From Microbacterium sp. AK031 (GTDB lineage: Bacteria; Actinomycetota; Actinomycetes; Actinomycetales; Microbacteriaceae): 64,000 nucleotides of DNA. Of the stretch, positions 1 to 8,716 are shown one piece after another. The stretch spans positions 124,001 to 188,000 of the forward strand of contig NZ_JANUCA010000004.1 in assembly GCF_024807145.1 (NCBI RefSeq), read 5' to 3'. Position 1 is the stretch's first letter, and each line of letters begins with the position of its first letter. The notes below the pieces were generated by a model. That model saw only the letters and a program-made list of their open reading frames with translations. It searched no databases and had not been told where the DNA came from. A program made the position numbers and the translations under genes.

Positions 1-104
1 TTTCTGCTGAAGCACACTCTACGGCGAACGTGCGACACGTGTAAACCCGTGTGGCCAATGTGACCTATGGGATCGCGATGCATCGTCGATACGTCGGGGC
101 CTGG

Positions 105-1037
105 TCAATCGCGTTTTCGGCTGCGTTCGAGTCGATCGTGCGCGTCCCGCAGCGCGATGCGCTCGAGCCTCCGAGCATCGCGGAGCGCCTTCTCCGCATC
201 GCGGATCGCCTTGCGCGCCTCCCGGAGCTTCTTGTCGGCCGCGATCTCGGCAGGCTCGGCGCCGATCCACTCCGCGTCGGAGACATGCGCCGCACCCCGG
301 TCCAATCCGGCGATGTAAGCCTCCACACCGTCGAAGATCCGCTCCATGGCAAACCGGAACGGATCGTCCTCAGCGGTGAACACTCCCGCGTCGATCGCGC
401 GGCGCAGTGCCGGGTACTCGTCGGCCGAGATGACCCGGTCGAACAGCGCGGCCTCCTGCGCCGACACTTCCGCCGCCGACAGCCCACTGGCACGCGACTG
501 CTCGATGTAACCGGCCGATACGAGTCCGTACCACCGGGCCTCGCCCGTCACCGAGAGCGCGACGGCGAGCCGTTCCGCGTCGTTCAGAGGAGTGTCTGCG
601 AGCGAGTCGAGACCGGCGTCGATCCACGCCGAGCTGTTCGGAGTGATCGGCGATCCGGTGATCGGAAGCGACAGCATCCACGGATGACTGAGGTACACGA
701 TCACCTGGGCTTCGAACAGGGTACGCAGCTTGGCCCGCCAGCCTTCCTGGAGGCGATACTCGTCGGGCGGCAACCCGGTCCCCTGCTCCTGCATGAGCAG
801 CAGGAGGTCGTCCTTCGCCGTGACATATCGGTACAGCGACATCGGCGTGAATCCGAGCTTGGCCGCGACGGCCGCCATCGAGACGGCACCGATGCCCTCG
901 GCATCCGCCAGCTCCACAGCTGCGTCGACGATCTTCTCGACGCTCATCTCACGCTTTGGGCCCCGCTGCGGATTCGCCGCCACGCCCCAGGCGAGCGCTA
1001 TCCCTCGCGGCAGTTCGGGCGGTTCGACGTCACTCAT
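105..1037 (-). CDS. TetR/AcrR family transcriptional regulator
   Basis: A 310-residue DNA-binding repressor, probably of the divergent drug-export ABC pair that starts at 1139. The N-terminal third holds the TetR helix-turn-helix (KIVDAAVELADAEG followed by FTPMSLYRYVTAKDDL, about residues 33-77), and the middle is a TetR_C_1-like ligand domain. The last 60 or so residues are a very charged Glu/Arg/Lys/Ala helix (DKKLREARKAIRDAEKAL), longer than usual for the family and likely a coiled coil. A TAGGAT box 7 nt before the ATG suggests a leaderless message. The ligand is unknown. The assignment to the family is clear; the target operon is inferred from the shared promoter region and the palindrome at 1053-1071. 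Confidence 0.9.
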   Translation of the reverse strand: MSDVEPPELPRGIALAWGVAANPQRGPKREMSVEKIVDAAVELADAEGIGAVSMAAVAAKLGFTPMSLYRYVTAKDDLLLLMQEQGTGLPPDEYRLQEGWRAKLRTLFEAQVIVYLSHPWMLSLPITGSPITPNSSAWIDAGLDSLADTPLNDAERLAVALSVTGEARWYGLVSAGYIEQSRASGLSAAEVSAQEAALFDRVISADEYPALRRAIDAGVFTAEDDPFRFAMERIFDGVEAYIAGLDRGAAHVSDAEWIGAEPAEIAADKKLREARKAIRDAEKALRDARRLERIALRDAHDRLERSRKRD

Positions 1038-1052
1038 GCCGCCATCCTACTT

Positions 1053-1071
1053 CTGTTTATTAAATAAACAG
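1053..1071. promoter_or_regulatory. Palindromic operator between TetR gene and ABC exporter
   Basis: Perfect 19-bp dyad CTGTTTATT-A-AATAAACAG. It is strikingly A/T-rich for this genome and lies between the divergent TetR start (1037) and the exporter start (1139). The position and symmetry fit a TetR dimer site that blocks both promoters. Binding itself is inferred. Confidence 0.75.
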
Positions 1072-1138
1072 TGTGTTATGGTCATACGCGGCAGTCTCCG
1101 ACATACACAGTTTCCCCCCTACACAGAAAGGATCACCC

Positions 1139-2029
1139 ATGACGACAGCAGCCATAGAGGTGCGAGGCCTGCAGAAGAGTTTCGGGAAGCATCTCGTTCT
1201 AGACTCACTCGACATCTCGGTCGCGCCAGGAGAGGTGTTCGCCCTGCTCGGCCCGAACGGCGCCGGCAAGACGACGATCATCAACATCCTCACCACGCTC
1301 GTGCACTCCGACGGCGGCACCGTCACCGTCAGCGGCTTCGACGTGGCAACCGAGGCGGTGCAGGTGCAGCGGCGAATCAGCCTCACCGGGCAATCCGCCG
1401 CGGTCGACGATGCTCTCAATGCGACCGAGAACGTCGTGATGTTCGCCCGGCTGGCGGGCCTCGGTCGCACCGAAGCCCGCCGTCGCGCGTCCGAGCTCAT
1501 CGCGCAGTTCGGTCTGACGGATGCCGCGACGAGAGTGGTTCGAACCTTCTCCGGCGGCATGCGACGCCGCCTCGATCTGGCACTGAGCTTCGTCGTCACC
1601 CCGGAGGTGCTCTTCCTCGACGAGCCCACCACCGGTCTCGACACCCGCAGCCGCCGCGACCTCTGGGACATGATCCGCACGCTCGCGAATGCGGGCACGA
1701 CCGTGTTCCTCACGACGCAGTACCTCGAGGAGGCCGACCAGCTGGCCGATCGCATCGCCGTCCTCCACGATGGCCGGATCGCCGCTCTCGGCACGGCCGC
1801 CGAGTTGAAGGCACGCGTGGGCGGCGACACCGTCGAGCTCCACGACGAACGCGGCGGACTGCTCAGGCAGATCGCCACCGACGGCACCGTCACCGATCTG
1901 CGGCGAGCACTCGATCTGCTCGACGAGCAGGGCGCTGACGGCGTCGTGACGCTGCGGCGCCCGACTCTCGACGATGTCTTCCTCGCCCTCACCTCGTCCG
2001 ACTCTCAGCCTGTGAAGGAGAACGCATGA
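1139..2029 (+). CDS. Drug-resistance-type ABC transporter ATP-binding protein (DrrA-like)
   Basis: Cytoplasmic ATPase of 296 residues that powers the permease encoded next. Walker A is LLGPNGAGKTT, the signature is RTFSGGMRRRLDLAL, Walker B is VLFLDEPTTGLD and the switch histidine may be replaced, since the usual H-loop reads FLTTQYLEEAD, as in DrrA/CcmA-type exporters. The C-terminal tail after about residue 225 matches the DrrA regulatory extension. The start at 1139 is chosen because GAAAGGA precedes it; an in-frame upstream codon at 1073 would run through the promoter. The stop overlaps the permease start as ATGA. The substrate is probably a lipophilic drug but is not shown by the sequence. 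Confidence 0.93.
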   Translation: MTTAAIEVRGLQKSFGKHLVLDSLDISVAPGEVFALLGPNGAGKTTIINILTTLVHSDGGTVTVSGFDVATEAVQVQRRISLTGQSAAVDDALNATENVVMFARLAGLGRTEARRRASELIAQFGLTDAATRVVRTFSGGMRRRLDLALSFVVTPEVLFLDEPTTGLDTRSRRDLWDMIRTLANAGTTVFLTTQYLEEADQLADRIAVLHDGRIAALGTAAELKARVGGDTVELHDERGGLLRQIATDGTVTDLRRALDLLDEQGADGVVTLRRPTLDDVFLALTSSDSQPVKENA

Positions 2030-2841
2030 CCACCGCACTCGCCGCTGCCGCGGCATCCGCTCCCCCGTCCGTCCGACCACGCCTGCGCGGCGTGACGGCC
2101 GAAGCCGTGTTCGTCGGGCGGAGCCTTCGTCACTCGCTGCGCGACGGTGAATCGCTGCTCATGGCCATCATGCTTCCGGTGATGCTCATGCTGATGTTCA
2201 CGTGGGTGTTCGGCGGGGCGATCGACCCCGGTGGCGCGTACGTCGACTACGTCGTCCCCGGCATCATCCTCACCTGTGCGGGTTTCGGTGCTTCGTCGAC
2301 CGCCGTGTATGTCGCGAATGACATGCGCACCGGGATCATCGACAGATTCCGCACGATGCCGCTGCGCGCCGGAGCCATCCTCACCGGTCATGTCGTCGCC
2401 AGTCTGCTGCGCAATCTCGTGGCGACCGGGATCGTCATCGGCGTCGGAGTGCTCGTCGGATTCCGTCCGACGGCGAATCTCGCCGAATGGATCGCTATGG
2501 CGGCGATGATCGCGCTGTACATCCTGGCGATCACGTATCTGTTCGCCGCGATCGGGCTCGCCGCCGGCTCACCGGAAGGAGCCAACGGCTACGGCTTCAT
2601 CCTGCTGTTCCTGCCGTATCTCTCCAGCGCATTCGTGCCGATCGCCAGCATGCCGGACTGGCTTCAGCCCGTGGCGTCGAATCTGCCGATCACGCCTATC
2701 GTGGAGACCATCCGCGGGCTGCTGATGGATGCACCGCTGGAGGCCGACCCCTGGTGGGCGATCGGCTGGTGCCTCGTCATCCTCGCCGTCGCCGCCGCGT
2801 GGGGTGCATGGCTGTTCCGCCGGAAAGCCGGACGCAGGTAA
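2026..2841 (+). CDS. ABC-2 type permease of drug exporter (DrrB-like)
   Basis: Integral membrane half of the exporter, 271 residues. After a hydrophilic N-terminus it shows about six hydrophobic segments (for example LLMAIMLPVMLMLMFTWVFG and IALYILAITYLFAAIGLAAG) and the ABC-2 motif region around FLPYLSSAFVPIASMPDWLQ, typical of daunorubicin-resistance permeases. Its ATG overlaps the TGA of the ATPase gene by four bases, so the two are translationally coupled. Regulation is expected from the TetR repressor upstream. Confidence 0.92.
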   Translation: MTTALAAAAASAPPSVRPRLRGVTAEAVFVGRSLRHSLRDGESLLMAIMLPVMLMLMFTWVFGGAIDPGGAYVDYVVPGIILTCAGFGASSTAVYVANDMRTGIIDRFRTMPLRAGAILTGHVVASLLRNLVATGIVIGVGVLVGFRPTANLAEWIAMAAMIALYILAITYLFAAIGLAAGSPEGANGYGFILLFLPYLSSAFVPIASMPDWLQPVASNLPITPIVETIRGLLMDAPLEADPWWAIGWCLVILAVAAAWGAWLFRRKAGRR

Positions 2842-2886
2842 GGAGCCGCTGATCGCGCATCGACTCCACTCGGACCCCGTGCGCGG

Positions 2887-3303
2887 TCAGGACCCCAGCC
2901 GCTTGAATGCAGTGGAGACCACGTGCTTCGCGGATGCCGCGGCGCGGCCGAACACCTCGGCCGCGTGCGCGGCCCCCTCCGGCAATGGGGCGAAGGACAG
3001 GTCGATGTCGGGAGCATTGTCGCCGAAGGCATCCACCAGGAAGGGCACGAGCCAGTCGTCCACCACTTCGAGCGGCTCCACCTCGATGCTGTACAGCCGG
3101 CGCTGGCCGTCTTCGCGGACGCTCACCAGTTCGGCCTCACGCAGCACCTTCAGATGTTTCGAGACCGTGGGCTGGCTGATGCCCAGTTCGCTGACGATCT
3201 GCGAGACGCTGGTGCCGGCATCCCCGTCTGCCGCGCGTCGCAGGAGGAGCTGGAGGATATCCCGCCTCGTGCCGTCTGCAATCACGTCGAAGATGTCGGT
3301 CAT
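2887..3303 (-). CDS. ArsR family transcriptional regulator
   Basis: Winged-helix repressor of 138 residues. The sequence MTDIFDVIADGTRRDILQLL, then VSELGISQPTVSKHLKVLRE, is the classic ArsR DNA-binding core, here without an obvious Cys-based metal site (no CxC in the recognition region). The start at 3303 is preferred because a TACCCT box sits 6 nt upstream, fitting a leaderless mRNA; an ATG at 3339 would add 12 residues and overlap the TrkH promoter region. It diverges from the potassium-uptake genes, so it may influence them, but nothing in the sequence proves this. The effector is unknown. Confidence 0.88.
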   Translation of the reverse strand: MTDIFDVIADGTRRDILQLLLRRAADGDAGTSVSQIVSELGISQPTVSKHLKVLREAELVSVREDGQRRLYSIEVEPLEVVDDWLVPFLVDAFGDNAPDIDLSFAPLPEGAAHAAEVFGRAAASAKHVVSTAFKRLGS

Positions 3304-3400
3304 GAGATCAGGGTAGTCGTCCCACGTGCGGAGTACCATGACGAAGGCTCACCGGAATGTCGTCGGCGAGCGAACACGGATCGGACTCAGGAGGGCGGCG

Positions 3401-4831
3401 ATGTCGAGCATCGGGTCATCGTTGTCCCCACGTACGCGCGCACGGGACGTGTGGCGCTTCCTCCGCCACCTCATCACGTCATCGCCTTCGCGCTTCGCGA
3501 TCCTCATCTTCTCGGCGTTGATCGTGCTCTTCACCGCACTGTTGTCGCTGCCGATCGCGTCGGCCACAGGTACCGTCACTCCGATCAGCGACGCGCTCTT
3601 CACCGCCGTCTCGACCATCTGCGTGACCGGCCTCGCGACCGTCGACATGGCGTTGCACTGGTCGCCGTTCGGACACGTGCTCATCTTCCTCGGCGTCAAC
3701 ATCGGCGGTATGGGCGTGCTGACGTTGGCCTCTGTGCTCGGAATGGTCATCTCGAAGAAGCTCGGGCTGCGCGCAAAGCTGCTTGCCGCAGGCGACAGCA
3801 ACCCGCTGCGCGCCCACGGCGGCGTGGTCAACGAGGGACAGACCGTTCGGCTCGGCGAGGTCGGTCAGCTGCTGAAGACCGTCGCGATGTCGCTGCTGCT
3901 CATCGAGCTCGTGGTCGCCCTGCTTCTCTATCCAGGGCTCGTGATGGCCGGCATCCCTCCCCTCGCCGCGCTCTGGGAAGCGCCGTACTACGCAGCGATG
4001 TCATTCACCAACACCGGGTTCACGCCGAATGCCGGTGGTGTCGGAGAATTCGCCGACGACTACTTCGTGCTGACAGTGCTCATGATCAGCGTGCTCCTCG
4101 GAAGCATCGGCTTCCCGGTGATCTACACCCTCGCCAAGCACTACTGGCACGTGAAGCGGTGGTCGCTGCACAGCAAGCTCACGCTCATCACCACATCGAT
4201 CCTGTTCGTTCTCGGCGCTGGTGTGTTCCTCGTCCTGGAGTACAACAACCCCCTCACGTTCGGGTCGATGGATGCCGGCGACACGACGTTCCAGGCATTC
4301 TTCCTGTCCGCGATGACCAGGTCGGGCGGCTTCAGCGTCGTCGAGATCGGTGATCTGAACGGTTCCTCTCTGGTCGCCGGATCCATGCTCATGTTCGTCG
4401 GAGGCGGCTCAGCGTCGACGGCCGGGGGCATCAAGGTCACAACGCTCGCCGTACTCGCGATCGCCGTCTGGTCTGAGGCGCGCGGTCGTCAGTCCGTCGA
4501 AGCGTTCGGCCGCCGCATCCCCAGCGATGTGCAGCGCGTTGCACTGAGCGTCGTCGCTTGGGGTGCGACGATCGTGGCGCTCTCCACGATCGTGATCGCA
4601 CAGCTCACGAAGGCCCCGATCGCCGAAGTGCTCTTCGACGTCATCTCCGCGTTCGGCACGGTCGGGCTGTCCACCGGGCTGACCGCTGAACTACCGGATT
4701 CGGCGTCGTACGTCATGGCCGCCACCATCTTCATGGGGCGAATTGGTACAGTGACTCTCGCCGCGGCGGTCGCCGCGACATCGCGTTCGCAGCTCTACTC
4801 GCTGCCCGTGGAAAGGCCGATCGTTGGTTGA
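3401..4831 (+). CDS. TrkH family potassium uptake protein
   Basis: Membrane subunit of a Trk/Ktr K+ transporter, 476 residues from the chosen start. The four repeated membrane-pore-membrane units can be followed: selectivity regions read VSTICVTGLATV, MSFTNTGFTPN, AMTRSGGFSVV and SAFGTVGLSTG, each carrying the conserved filter glycine. AGGAGG lies 6 nt before the ATG at 3401, so that start is preferred to upstream GTG/ATG codons at 3326 and 3338. The following TrkA gene overlaps its end, forming a two-gene unit. Confidence 0.93.
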   Translation: MSSIGSSLSPRTRARDVWRFLRHLITSSPSRFAILIFSALIVLFTALLSLPIASATGTVTPISDALFTAVSTICVTGLATVDMALHWSPFGHVLIFLGVNIGGMGVLTLASVLGMVISKKLGLRAKLLAAGDSNPLRAHGGVVNEGQTVRLGEVGQLLKTVAMSLLLIELVVALLLYPGLVMAGIPPLAALWEAPYYAAMSFTNTGFTPNAGGVGEFADDYFVLTVLMISVLLGSIGFPVIYTLAKHYWHVKRWSLHSKLTLITTSILFVLGAGVFLVLEYNNPLTFGSMDAGDTTFQAFFLSAMTRSGGFSVVEIGDLNGSSLVAGSMLMFVGGGSASTAGGIKVTTLAVLAIAVWSEARGRQSVEAFGRRIPSDVQRVALSVVAWGATIVALSTIVIAQLTKAPIAEVLFDVISAFGTVGLSTGLTAELPDSASYVMAATIFMGRIGTVTLAAAVAATSRSQLYSLPVERPIVG

Positions 4832-5495
4832 AGTCCTCCGGGGCGACGCGCCCGTACTCGTGATCGGACTCGGGCGCTTCGGCGCTGCGTGTGCCGGAGA
4901 GCTCGACCGGCTCGATCGCGAGGTGCTCGCGATGGACGAGAACCTCGAGCTCGTGCAGAAGTGGTCGGATCGCGTCACGCACACAGTGCAGGGTGACGCC
5001 CGCAACATCGATGCGCTCAGGCAGATCGGCGCGCAGGATTTCCAGGTCGCTGTGGTCGCGGTCGGTTCGCTCATCGAAGCATCCGTCCTGATCACGGCGA
5101 ACCTCGTTGACCTGAAGGTGCCGCAGATCTGGGCGAAGGCCGTCTCGCAGTCGCACGGCAAGATCCTCGCTCGCGTCGGTGCGAACCACGTCATCTACCC
5201 GGAACGCGAGGCCGGCGAACGCGTCGCCCACCTCGTCAGCGGGCGGATGCTGGACTTCATCCGCTTCGACGACGACTTCGTACTGGCGAAGATGTACCCG
5301 CCGAAATTCATCCGCGGCGTCGGCCTGAACGAGTCCGGCGTGCGGTCGAAGTACAAGGTCACTGTCGTCGGCGTGAAGAGCCCGGGCAAGCCCTTCCGGT
5401 ACGCAGAGGCGGCCACCGTCGTGACCAACCACGATCTCATCATCGTGTCGGGCACCAACAGCGACATCGAACGGTTCGCCAGCCTCGACCGATGA
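4824..5495 (+). CDS. TrkA family potassium uptake regulatory protein
   Basis: Cytoplasmic gating ring subunit for the TrkH pore, 223 residues. Residues about 8-130 are an RCK-N Rossmann domain with the nucleotide motif VLVIGLGRFGAACAGEL and an acidic residue at the end of strand 2 (LAMDEN) that suits NAD(H)/ATP binding. Residues about 140-223 form the RCK-C domain. The likely start is TTG at 4824, which overlaps the end of the TrkH gene by 8 bases; no ATG or GTG is better placed. Confidence 0.92.
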   Translation: MVEVLRGDAPVLVIGLGRFGAACAGELDRLDREVLAMDENLELVQKWSDRVTHTVQGDARNIDALRQIGAQDFQVAVVAVGSLIEASVLITANLVDLKVPQIWAKAVSQSHGKILARVGANHVIYPEREAGERVAHLVSGRMLDFIRFDDDFVLAKMYPPKFIRGVGLNESGVRSKYKVTVVGVKSPGKPFRYAEAATVVTNHDLIIVSGTNSDIERFASLDR

Positions 5496-5534
5496 ACTGA
5501 TCCGGCGACGCCCGCACGGCGCCGGTGAAGAGGC

Positions 5535-6374
5535 TCAAGCGCCGGAGGCGAGCTCTCTCGAGCGTGCGAGGGCCGCGTCGGTCGCTTCGGCGAACACCCG
5601 GTCGAGATGCGCGTCCTGCAGCACGGCGATGGCGCGCTCGGTCGTGCCCTTAGGGCTCGTCACTCGGCGACGCAGTTCGGCGGGATCCTCACCGGATGCG
5701 GCGAGCAGCGCGGTGGCGCCGATGAAGGTCTGCTCGACCATCAGCCGGGCATCCTGCTCGTTGAAACCTTTGCCGGTCGCCGCCTTCGTCAGCTCCTCGA
5801 TGAGCAGGAAGACGTAGGCGGGGCCAGAACCGGAAATGGTCCCCAGCGCGTCGATCTGCTCTTCCGGCACCTCGACGACAGCGCCGACGAGTTCGAACAG
5901 CCGGCGCACCACGGCGAGGTCGTCTGCGGATGCTGCACCACCGGCTGCGAGCCCGGTGACAGCCTTTCCCACGGTGGCGGGGGTGTTCGGCATGGCGCGG
6001 ATGACCCGCGCATCCGAACCGAGGCCGTCGGCGAAGGTCGCCAGGGTGACGCCGGCGGCGACGCTGACGACGATGGCGTCCGGCCGGAGTGCCGGCGCGA
6101 TCTCGCGGAGCAGATCGGGGACCATCGCCGGTTTCACCCCGACGATGACGATCCCGGCCGAGGCCGCGGCATCCGTGTTCCCGGCAGGCTGCTCTTCCAG
6201 CGCGATCGAGGTGACCCCTTCGAGACCTGCGAGTGCCGACGCCTTCTCCTTCGTGCGGTTGGTGGCGACGATGCCGCCATCGACATCGATACCCGAGGCG
6301 ACCACGCCCTGGAGGATCGCGCCTCCCATCGAACCGGCACCGAGGAACGCGAGGGACGGGAGTGAATCAGCCAT
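5535..6374 (-). CDS. proC: Pyrroline-5-carboxylate reductase
   Basis: Final enzyme of proline synthesis, reducing 1-pyrroline-5-carboxylate with NAD(P)H in the cytoplasm. The 279-residue length is typical. The N-terminus LAFLGAGSMGGAIL is the dinucleotide-binding motif, and the C-terminal region has the family signature around DALGTISGSGPAYVFLLIEE followed by RRVTSPKGTT. The start ATG at 6374 faces the divergent cation transporter, and the 9-bp inverted repeat at 6414-6436 lies between them. Confidence 0.95.
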   Translation of the reverse strand: MADSLPSLAFLGAGSMGGAILQGVVASGIDVDGGIVATNRTKEKASALAGLEGVTSIALEEQPAGNTDAAASAGIVIVGVKPAMVPDLLREIAPALRPDAIVVSVAAGVTLATFADGLGSDARVIRAMPNTPATVGKAVTGLAAGGAASADDLAVVRRLFELVGAVVEVPEEQIDALGTISGSGPAYVFLLIEELTKAATGKGFNEQDARLMVEQTFIGATALLAASGEDPAELRRRVTSPKGTTERAIAVLQDAHLDRVFAEATDAALARSRELASGA

Positions 6375-6413
6375 GTCGACATCCTATTCGCGGCATCCGA
6401 CTGCGCCGAGGGT

Positions 6414-6436
6414 GCTCATCCGTATCGCGGATGAGC
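6414..6436. promoter_or_regulatory. Inverted repeat in proC / cation-efflux intergenic region
   Basis: Nine-base arms GCTCATCCG and CGGATGAGC around a 5-bp centre. It occupies the place where the -35 box of the downstream promoter (TAGAAT at 6441-6446) should be, so it could be an operator or an activator site for the efflux gene at 6453. Confidence 0.5.
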
Positions 6437-6440
6437 GAAC

Positions 6441-6446
6441 TAGAAT
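6441..6446 (+). promoter_or_regulatory. -10 box of leaderless cation-efflux gene
   Basis: TAGAAT matches TATAAT in five of six bases and ends 6 nt before the ATG at 6453. Transcription would begin at or next to the start codon, giving a leaderless message. No good -35 is visible; the inverted repeat at 6414-6436 covers that place. Confidence 0.55.
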
Positions 6447-6452
6447 CGCGAC

Positions 6453-7424
6453 ATGAGTGCATCCGGTGGAGGCAAGGCGATCATCGCGGCGTTCCTGGCG
6501 AACCTGGGGATCGCGATCGCGAAGTTGGCGGCGTGGCTCCTCTCCGGTTCCGCGTCGATGCTCGCCGAGGCCGTGCACTCTCTCGCCGACTCCGGCAACC
6601 AGCTGCTGCTCATGCTCGGGGGACGCAGGGCCAAACGCTCGGCCGACCGCACGCACCCGTTCGGGTACGGCCGTGAGCGCTACGTCTACGCATTCGTCGT
6701 CTCGATCATCCTGTTCTCGCTCGGCGGCCTGTTCGCGATCTACGAGGGCATCGACAAGCTGACACACCCGCACGAGCTCGACCCGGTGTGGTGGTGGCTG
6801 CCCCTCGTGGTTCTCGTCGTCGCGATCGGACTCGAGTCGTTCTCGCTGCGCACTGCGGTCAAGGAGAGCAACCTCGTGCGGGAGAAGGGGCAGTCGTGGG
6901 TGTCGTTCGTGCGCCGCGCGAAGGCTCCCGAGCTGCCGGTCGTGCTGCTGGAAGACATCGGCGCTCTCACCGGACTTTCGTTCGCGCTGCTCGGCGTCGG
7001 CCTCACCGTGATCACCGGCGACAGTGTGTTCGATGCACTCGGCACGCTCGCGATCGGCGTGCTGCTCGTGCTGATCGCCGTGATCCTCGGCATCGAGACG
7101 AAGAGCCTGCTGGTCGGCGAAGGAGCGAGTCAGACCGATCTCGACCTGATCATGGATTCCATCGTCGGCTGTCCCGACGTGGAGAAGCTCATCCACCTGA
7201 AGACCCTCTACCTCGGGCCCGACGAGCTGCTCGTCGCGGCGAAGATCGCCCTCACTTCGGACAAGACCGTGCGCGAGGCGGCTGCTGACATCGACGAGAT
7301 CGAGAAGCAGATCCGGGATGCCGTGCCCGTCGCCCGTGTGATCTACATCGAGCCCGACGTCTACCGCCCGGCGATCGATCCGACGCCGCCGACGGATGCG
7401 TTCGTGCTGAAGTCCTCGGACTGA
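6453..7424 (+). CDS. Cation diffusion facilitator family transporter
   Basis: Membrane antiporter of 323 residues expected to export a divalent metal (Zn, Fe, Mn or Co) in exchange for protons. TM2 carries SASMLAEAVHSLADSGNQ with the CDF signature and the metal-site residues in the pattern HSLAD; further helices include VSIILFSLGGLFAIYEG. TM5 has LLEDIGALTGLSFALLG, with Glu-Asp in place of the common His/Asp-x-x-x-Asp, which could shift metal choice. The soluble C-terminal domain begins at about residue 215. Transcription appears leaderless. The exact metal cannot be told. Confidence 0.9.
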   Translation: MSASGGGKAIIAAFLANLGIAIAKLAAWLLSGSASMLAEAVHSLADSGNQLLLMLGGRRAKRSADRTHPFGYGRERYVYAFVVSIILFSLGGLFAIYEGIDKLTHPHELDPVWWWLPLVVLVVAIGLESFSLRTAVKESNLVREKGQSWVSFVRRAKAPELPVVLLEDIGALTGLSFALLGVGLTVITGDSVFDALGTLAIGVLLVLIAVILGIETKSLLVGEGASQTDLDLIMDSIVGCPDVEKLIHLKTLYLGPDELLVAAKIALTSDKTVREAAADIDEIEKQIRDAVPVARVIYIEPDVYRPAIDPTPPTDAFVLKSSD

Positions 7425-7440
7425 ATACGTCCCCCGCTTC

Positions 7441-7480
7441 CTGAGCCTTCCCGCTCCCTGCGGCCTGTCGAAGGGCTCAG
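7441..7480. repeat. REP-like inverted repeat overlapping tadA stop
   Basis: CTGAGCC at 7441-7447 pairs with GGCTCAG at 7474-7480, and the right half also contains CTGTCGAAGGGCTCAG, the kind of palindromic word that is scattered between genes in many Microbacteriaceae. It lies between the convergent efflux and tadA genes and could act as a terminator for both. The repeat status is inferred since only this copy was seen. Confidence 0.45.
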
Positions 7481-7932
7481 CGGCGCTGTTCGAAGAAGTC
7501 GCGGAGCAGTGAGGTCGCGGCTTCCTCGGCCACACCGCCGACGACCTCGGCACGGTAGGGCAGGCGGCGGTCGCGCAGCACGTCATACATCGACCCCGCC
7601 GCTCCGGCCTTCTCGTCCCACGCGCCGAAGACCACGCGCCCGATCCTCGACTGCAGGATCGCCCCGGCGCACATCACGCACGGCTCGAGGGTCACGATGA
7701 GGGTGTGCCCTTCGAGATTCCAAGCGCCGATGGATGCCGCGGCCTGCCGCAGCGCGATGATCTCCGCGTGCCCGGTCGGGTCGTGGGTCTCCTCGCGGGT
7801 GTTGCGTCCCTCGGCGATGACGCGACCGGCGGCGTCGAGGACGACGGCCCCGACGGGCACCTCTCCTGCAGCGGCAGCCTCAACGGCGAGCGCGAGGGCA
7901 CGCCGCATCCCGTCGTCATCCGCCTCGCGCAT
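7477..7932 (-). CDS. tadA: tRNA-specific adenosine deaminase
   Basis: Zinc enzyme converting wobble adenosine 34 to inosine in tRNA-Arg(ACG); such a tRNA gene lies at 55251-55323 of this window. Catalytic HAE (His55, Glu57) and the zinc ligands in PCVMCAGA (Cys85, Cys88) are present, with the family ending DFFEQ. The start at 7932 gives 151 residues; TATGCT 6 nt upstream supports a leaderless message. An ATG at 7953 would add seven residues. The zinc-deaminase family is certain; the tRNA specificity follows from the length and motifs. Confidence 0.92.
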   Translation of the reverse strand: MREADDDGMRRALALAVEAAAAGEVPVGAVVLDAAGRVIAEGRNTREETHDPTGHAEIIALRQAAASIGAWNLEGHTLIVTLEPCVMCAGAILQSRIGRVVFGAWDEKAGAAGSMYDVLRDRRLPYRAEVVGGVAEEAATSLLRDFFEQRR

Positions 7933-8035
7933 GATCCGAGCATATTCCGGCATCCGCCCGACTCGGCGCTGCGCGCCACGCGCGTCCCGGCAGACCGCAT
8001 CGTCGATAGTGCCGTTGGCGCATTACTCTGTACTC

Positions 8036-8668
8036 ATGCGTGTTCACGTCGCCGACCACCCCCTCATCACTCACAAGCTGTCGGTGCTGCGCGATGTGCG
8101 CACCTCGTCGCCGGTCTTCCGCCAGTTGACGGAGGAGCTCGTGACGCTGCTCGCCTACGAGGCGACTCGCAACGTCAAGGTCAGCCCCGTCGAGATCACG
8201 ACCCCCGTCACCACGACCATGGGTGTGAAGATCTCCGAGCCGCGCCCGATCGTCGTCCCGATCCTGCGCGCCGGGCTCGGCATGCTGGAGGGCATGGTCA
8301 AACTGCTCCCCACGGCAGAGGTCGGATTCCTCGGCATGGTGCGTGATGAGACGACCTTCGAGCCGACGACCTACGCAGAGCGTCTGCCCGATGACCTCAG
8401 CGACCGCCAGTGCTTCGCGATCGACCCGATGCTCGCCACTGGCGGGTCGCTCGGCGCGGCGATCGAGTTCCTCTTCAAGCGCGGAGCGCAGGATGTCACG
8501 GCGATCTGCCTCATCGGCACGCCGGAGGGCGTCGAGGCGATCAAGAAGATGGTCGGTGACCGCGACGTGACGCTCGTGCTGGGCGCACTCGACGAACGGC
8601 TCAACGAGAAGGGCTACATCGTGCCCGGCCTCGGCGACGCCGGCGACCGGTTGTACGGTACGGTCTGA
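8036..8668 (+). CDS. upp: Uracil phosphoribosyltransferase
   Basis: Pyrimidine salvage enzyme making UMP from uracil and PRPP in the cytoplasm. The length of 210 residues is standard. Visible motifs are the N-terminal [13 protein letters not shown], the flexible-loop region [16 protein letters not shown], the PRPP-binding loop [10 protein letters not shown] and the uracil-binding end [16 protein letters not shown]. The ATG at 8036 is chosen since the family starts here; TACTCT 6 nt before it hints at leaderless transcription. It is divergent from tadA. Confidence 0.96.
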   Translation: MRVHVADHPLITHKLSVLRDVRTSSPVFRQLTEELVTLLAYEATRNVKVSPVEITTPVTTTMGVKISEPRPIVVPILRAGLGMLEGMVKLLPTAEVGFLGMVRDETTFEPTTYAERLPDDLSDRQCFAIDPMLATGGSLGAAIEFLFKRGAQDVTAICLIGTPEGVEAIKKMVGDRDVTLVLGALDERLNEKGYIVPGLGDAGDRLYGTV

Positions 8669-8716
8669 CATCAGTCCGGCGCCGCGCCGCGCTGTGTTCG
8701 CTCCCTTGCGATGGAG

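Noticed and set aside
1..104. Gene at the left edge
   Set aside because: Short frames are present on both strands but none has a start signal or familiar sequence; I see only the region beyond the TetR stop.
7697..8035. Extended N-terminus of uracil phosphoribosyltransferase
   Set aside because: The extra ~113 codons are antisense to tadA; the family begins at the 8036 ATG.
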